Positions 60,969-64,000 of a DNA stretch of 64,000 nt are shown here, piece after piece. The position numbers and the translations under genes are program-made. The DNA is from Zopfochytrium polystomum (taxonomy: Eukaryota; Chytridiomycota; Chytridiomycetes; Chytridiales; Chytridiaceae): NCBI GenBank assembly GCA_025765615.1, contig JAIVFJ010000011.1, positions 496,001-560,000 on the forward strand, read 5' to 3'. Under the pieces are notes generated by a model, which saw nothing but the letters and a program-made list of their open reading frames with translations, had not been told where the DNA came from and searched no databases. Position 1 is the stretch's first letter; the number at the start of each line of letters is the position of its first letter.

Positions 60969-61069
60969 GACTGAGCGAAAAAAAGATTGGCTTTTTTCAT
61001 TTTTTTGTTTGGTTTTTGACCAAGATGCTCAGACTGAGCGGAACAAGGCTTTGAAAAGCACCCTGGGCC
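60969..61069. repeat. Right inverted terminal repeat of the DIRS-like element
   Basis: 101 nt matching 55595-55695 in inverted orientation. The outer 16 bp (61070-61085, ending AGGAGAT) are specific to this end and reappear in the internal complementary region. Confidence 0.85.
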
Positions 61070-61173
61070 GACCGACACAGGAGATCCTCCCATTTCCTCC
61101 ACGCCGTCCTCTGATCCGCCATTTGCTATATAATCCCGCGCGGCAATGTCGACCCAGACCGGCCGACACCACT

Positions 61174-62960
61174 TCAAGCCTTGACAACCAAAAAGAACCC
61201 CCACCAACAAAAAGTAATCAGAAAATATTGCTCCAACAATCTCGCGAAACCGCTCCGCCCCCCGCCGCTTGCCTCGTGCAGCCCTGTCATCAGGCGCAAG
61301 TCGCACGCGTCCACGGCCGCCCCAGAGTCCAGCAGCACCCGCACCACCTCCGCATGCCCGCATCCAGCCGCTCTCTGCAACGTCGATCTCCCGAGCTGGT
61401 CGTCGTCTCTGCGACGTTGCCCCTGTCCGCGGCCAGACGCAGAAGGTTGTCGCGCGCGCGAGGCTTGACTCCTCGATTCAGCAGGAATTCGACAATGTCG
61501 GCGTGTCCCTCCTTGCACGCAACCGTGAGCAGGTACCCAGAATCGTCGTCGGCGAGAGCGGGGTCATGCAAATAATCAAAAAGTCATCGAATCATATCAA
61601 ACAGGCCATCGCGCACGGCACGTTGCAGTGCCGCTCTGAAATCGGCCATCTCGCAAAGGTTTGCGCCGCCCTCGGCCAGTGCCATCACCAATTGGACATC
61701 CTCTCGATTCACCGCGGCGAACAATGGCGTCGCCCCGTTTCTGCTCTTTGCGACGAGACTGGCGCCGTGCCGAACGAGCGCCTTGGCAGAGCCGGCTCTC
61801 CCAAACGTGACGGCGAGCTGCAAAGGCGTCCTATTTTCGGGCCAAGGAGCGTCCACGCGGGCCGAGTTTCGTAAAAGCCACTCCACGCCGTTCGGATCCT
61901 CATTCGCTGCTGCTAGATGTAGCGGCGAGAATCCCTTATCGGTGGATGTGCTGACGTCAGCCCCTCTTTCCTTGAGCAGTGCTGCGATGTCAGGGTCACT
62001 TTTCTGAAACACTGCGAAGAATATTGGAGTTAATCCCTCAAAGGCTCTTCCGTTGGCATCAGCGCCCTCATCAAGGAGATACTGAGCGACCGAAGCGTGC
62101 CCGCCGATGCACGCCGCCACCAGCGGCGTTATGTTTCGATCCGAGTTCGGTATTTTCGCCTGTTTTTGGTGAAGTTTGACAACATCGATGTGCCCAAGAG
62201 CTGCTGCGATAATCAAGGGCGTTGCGCTCGCACAAAGTGGGCTGAACGTCCCACACCACAGCCATTGATGAAGGACAGACACGCTGTGCATCAAATTACC
62301 GACGGATTTTGAAGCGCACCTTGCAAGTAGGTTGCTGACCCAGACGCTGCCAACGCGACAATCGGGGTCCGCTCCGGCGTCCAAGAGAGTCTCGACAACC
62401 CGCGGGTCGCCGTTGGCTGCAGCAGCGTGCAACGGCATCGATCCGTTCTTCAATGTCGCATTGCCGTCGTATCCGCGGCGCAAAAGGAGCTCAACAACGT
62501 CCAACCGACCGACCTTCCACCCCCCGTCCGCGTCCGCGCCGTGCGCGAGCAGCCACTCCACGATCGCCAAGTGCCCGCCAACCGCTGCCGCGACTGCCGC
62601 CGTCGTCCTGCCGGCCTTCGGGCGCGTCGACGTTCGCGCCGAGTGCGACCAGCGATCGCACGAGCCCGAGCTGCCCGCTCGACGAGGCGATGTGCAGCGG
62701 TGGCCTCGCTGGCGCGCGGGTCGCGCTCGCACCGACGGCGGATCCGTGCGCGTGGAGGAAGTGGCGCAGCTCGGCGGCCGAGCGCGGCGCCGCGAAGAAC
62801 CATTCCGGGTCCAGCGAGCGACGGGCGGACGACGCAAAGAAATCGCCGTCGAAACCACCGCGGCATGCATCGCGACCGTGCGAAACCTTGCCCTTGTTGC
62901 GCTTTCCCTTGTTGCGCTTCTGCGAACAAAGGACGCTATGAGTGAATACCTGAGGGGCGA
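61174..62960 (-). pseudogene. Broken ankyrin-repeat gene beside the DIRS-like element
   Basis: About a dozen ankyrin units are readable (PLHIASSSGQLGLVRSLVAL, VGGHLAIVEWLLAHGADAD, TPLVAACIGGHASVAQYLLD, PLHLAAANEDPNGVEWLLRN, STLQRAAGCGHAEVVRVLLD), but not in one frame. The frame changes near 62620-62640. An in-frame TGA stops the main 61584 frame after LFDMIR, although repeat sequence continues after it (YLHDPALADDDSGYLLTVAC). Another frame change lies near 61420-61450. A plausible acceptor (TTTGTTCGCAG) precedes KRNKGKRNKG near 62915; the upstream first exon is not identified. The array ends about 90 bp from the DIRS element. It is called a pseudogene because no short introns explain the breaks; assembly errors are possible. 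Confidence 0.6.
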
Positions 62961-63462
62961 TCGTCGACTGGGGCCTCCTGGGGGCCTCACCGTCATTTGC
63001 AAAACTGGAGTGTCTGTCCGGCTCGGACGCTTGTCAAGCAGTGGGGATTGTCCGAAGGTTGACTGACAGTTGCGTCCAGGGCATTGACAAGAACGTGAGC
63101 GAAGCAGCTCGCCGCGGCTACGAAAGGGCGGATCCCGTTTTCGTCGATTCCAGTCTGTGTGAGACCACACCAAGGTCTCAGCGATGAAGTCTAGGGATTT
63201 TATTGGCAAAACCAAGCGTACCGAACGCACCGGCGCAGGATCAAATGGTCGTCGGATCGAACGAGGTGAGCAGCCTCGAAAATTCCACCAACGATTCCAT
63301 GAAATTGGAAGAGCTGATGACAAACGAGCGGGCTCGGCTACATCACATCATGGCGAGGTCCAACAGCTCTCCGCAGTGACGAGCGCCGAACATCGAGTCG
63401 GTCGCTTCTCTCATTTGGCTCGGGGCTGCTTTCTTTGACCTAAGCGACTGCAACTTAGTGTC
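62961..63462. other. Region upstream of the broken ankyrin gene
   Basis: May hold its promoter and first exon. A minus-strand frame starting MESLVEFSRLLTSFDPTTI (near 63300) is a candidate, but no donor site joins it convincingly. Nothing else is recognised. Confidence 0.35.
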
Positions 63463-63544
63463 GACAACGTGGCCGAGTGGTTAAGGCGACAGACTTGAAA
63501 TCTGTTGGGGTTTCCCCGCGTAGGTTCGATCCCTGCCGTTGTCG
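63463..63544 (+). tRNA. tRNA-Ser (TGA)
   Basis: An 82-nt class II tRNA: acceptor GACAACG pairs with CGTTGTC, the D arm is GGCCGAGTGGTTAAGGC, and the anticodon stem ACAGA/TCTGT encloses CTTGAAA with anticodon TGA. The long variable arm (GGGG-TTT-CCCC) and T arm GGTTCGATCC are clear. No intron is present. Confidence 0.95.
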
Positions 63545-63785
63545 ATGTCACGAGAGTTTCTCCCCCGCATGCACCCGGAACGAACTGGAGGACGGCGAGA
63601 GACAGGCTTAATCTTAATTACATGTACGACGCCCTTCGGTTTCCCGATTTTTAGTCTCTTCAAAGTGAAAGGGAATTTTGACGCTGTCCGTGTTGCCTCA
63701 ATCCAAAGTCAGGGCCAGCATTTGGTCAAAGGGTTTTGTGAACACATTTTCTGTATCATGTGCGATTAAAGAAAATAACCCCCGT

Positions 63786-64000
63786 TCAAACATTTCCAAG
63801 TGCCCGTTCGGCTTTCTGACCCAATCCTGCGCTCTGCAAGTTTTGTGGGTGGATACACCAGATATTAAAATCCCGGGGTCGCAACACCACCTCTTCCGGC
63901 ACATCACCAATAATCATGCGCTTCCCGTACCACCCCTCCTCGCTGCACGAGAACCCGTGCTTCTTTAGCGTAAACACCATCTCCTTTGACTCTTCGAGCT
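63786..64000 (-). CDS. C-terminal part of a third FkbM-family protein, cut by the window edge
   Basis: The frame entering from the right edge reads SKEMVFTLKKHGFSCSEEGW, then YGKRMIIGDVPEEV, FNIWCIHPQNLQSAGLG and ALGNV before the stop at 63786. It aligns along its length with the C-terminus of the intact FkbM gene at 21101-22455 (KEMVVLLKRYGFSCSEEAW, IYNIWCLHPENLRKAGMG, ALRNV). Divergence is greater than between the other two copies, so this is an older paralogue. The catalytic part lies outside the window. Confidence 0.8.
   Translation of the reverse strand, partial: LEESKEMVFTLKKHGFSCSEEGWYGKRMIIGDVPEEVVLRPRDFNIWCIHPQNLQSAGLGQKAERALGNV

Larger units (their letters stand above)
55543..61085 (-). 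mobile_element. DIRS-like tyrosine-recombinase retrotransposon
   Basis: About 5.54 kb, transcribed leftward. It encodes, in order, a Gag-like protein, reverse transcriptase with RNase H, and a tyrosine recombinase, with small overlaps. Termini share a 101-nt inverted repeat. The 94-nt internal complementary region at 55980-56073 equals the reverse complement of the left end (66 nt) joined to that of the right end (29 nt). That is the DIRS hallmark, used to restore both ends from a circular intermediate. No target-site duplication is expected and none is seen. There is no LTR, DDE integrase or aspartic protease. All three ORFs are open, so the copy is young or recently active, apart from a questionable recombinase residue. 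Confidence 0.92.

Overview
The window reads as nuclear DNA of a fungus, probably an early-diverging lineage such as Chytridiomycota. The placement is an inference from gene content; no rRNA is present. Most genes are GC-rich and split by short GT-AG introns (about 44-120 nt, a few apparently GC-AG). Intergenic DNA is full of microsatellites and long homopolymers. Fungal hallmarks include a NACHT/ankyrin STAND protein, a cerato-platanin, a CYP, a chromodomain LTR retrotransposon and a DIRS-like element.

Layout. 1-109: start of a minus-strand gene leaving the window. 1.5-5.5 kb: a seven-exon TIR-NACHT-ankyrin (NLR-like) gene, visibly more AT-rich than its neighbours. 6.8-14.7 kb: four tandem minus-strand copies (A-D) of an unrecognised family of single-pass membrane proteins (cytosolic PPSY tail, one TM helix, Ser/Thr stalk, Cys-containing outer domain), some decayed, with an FAD monooxygenase between them. 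A fifth member (E) is at 32.1-33.4 kb. 15-22.5 kb: a FkbM methyltransferase pseudogene, a cerato-platanin, a CYP52/CYP704-like P450 and the intact FkbM gene in inverted orientation. A third FkbM copy is cut by the right edge.

24-31 kb: a lower-GC repeat island with a solo LTR, tRNA-Pro, a very young chromovirus lacking reverse transcriptase (identical LTRs, perfect target-site duplication, heat-shock-element arrays, self-priming PBS), tRNA-Gly, a tRNA-Met-like sequence and a piggyBac remnant. 35-39 kb: a seven-TM receptor-like gene and an SLC35C2/YMD8-like sugar-nucleotide transporter. 39.9-44.4 kb: two intact tandem pentameric ligand-gated ion channel genes with almost identical exon lengths.

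45.9-55 kb: a coiled-coil protein, a START-domain membrane protein, a YtcJ-type amidohydrolase whose start codon is only 45 bp from the START gene's, and an M28 metallopeptidase. 55.5-61.1 kb: a structurally complete DIRS-like element (gag, RT-RNase H, tyrosine recombinase, inverted termini, internal complementary region). It abuts a broken ankyrin gene. 63.5 kb: tRNA-Ser.

The gene set leans toward sensing and the cell surface: NLR, ion channels, 7TM receptor, PPSY membrane proteins and secreted cerato-platanin. Exon boundaries were placed by hand from splice motifs and reading-frame continuity. Where frames do not join this is stated; such breaks may be real mutations or assembly errors in low-complexity DNA.
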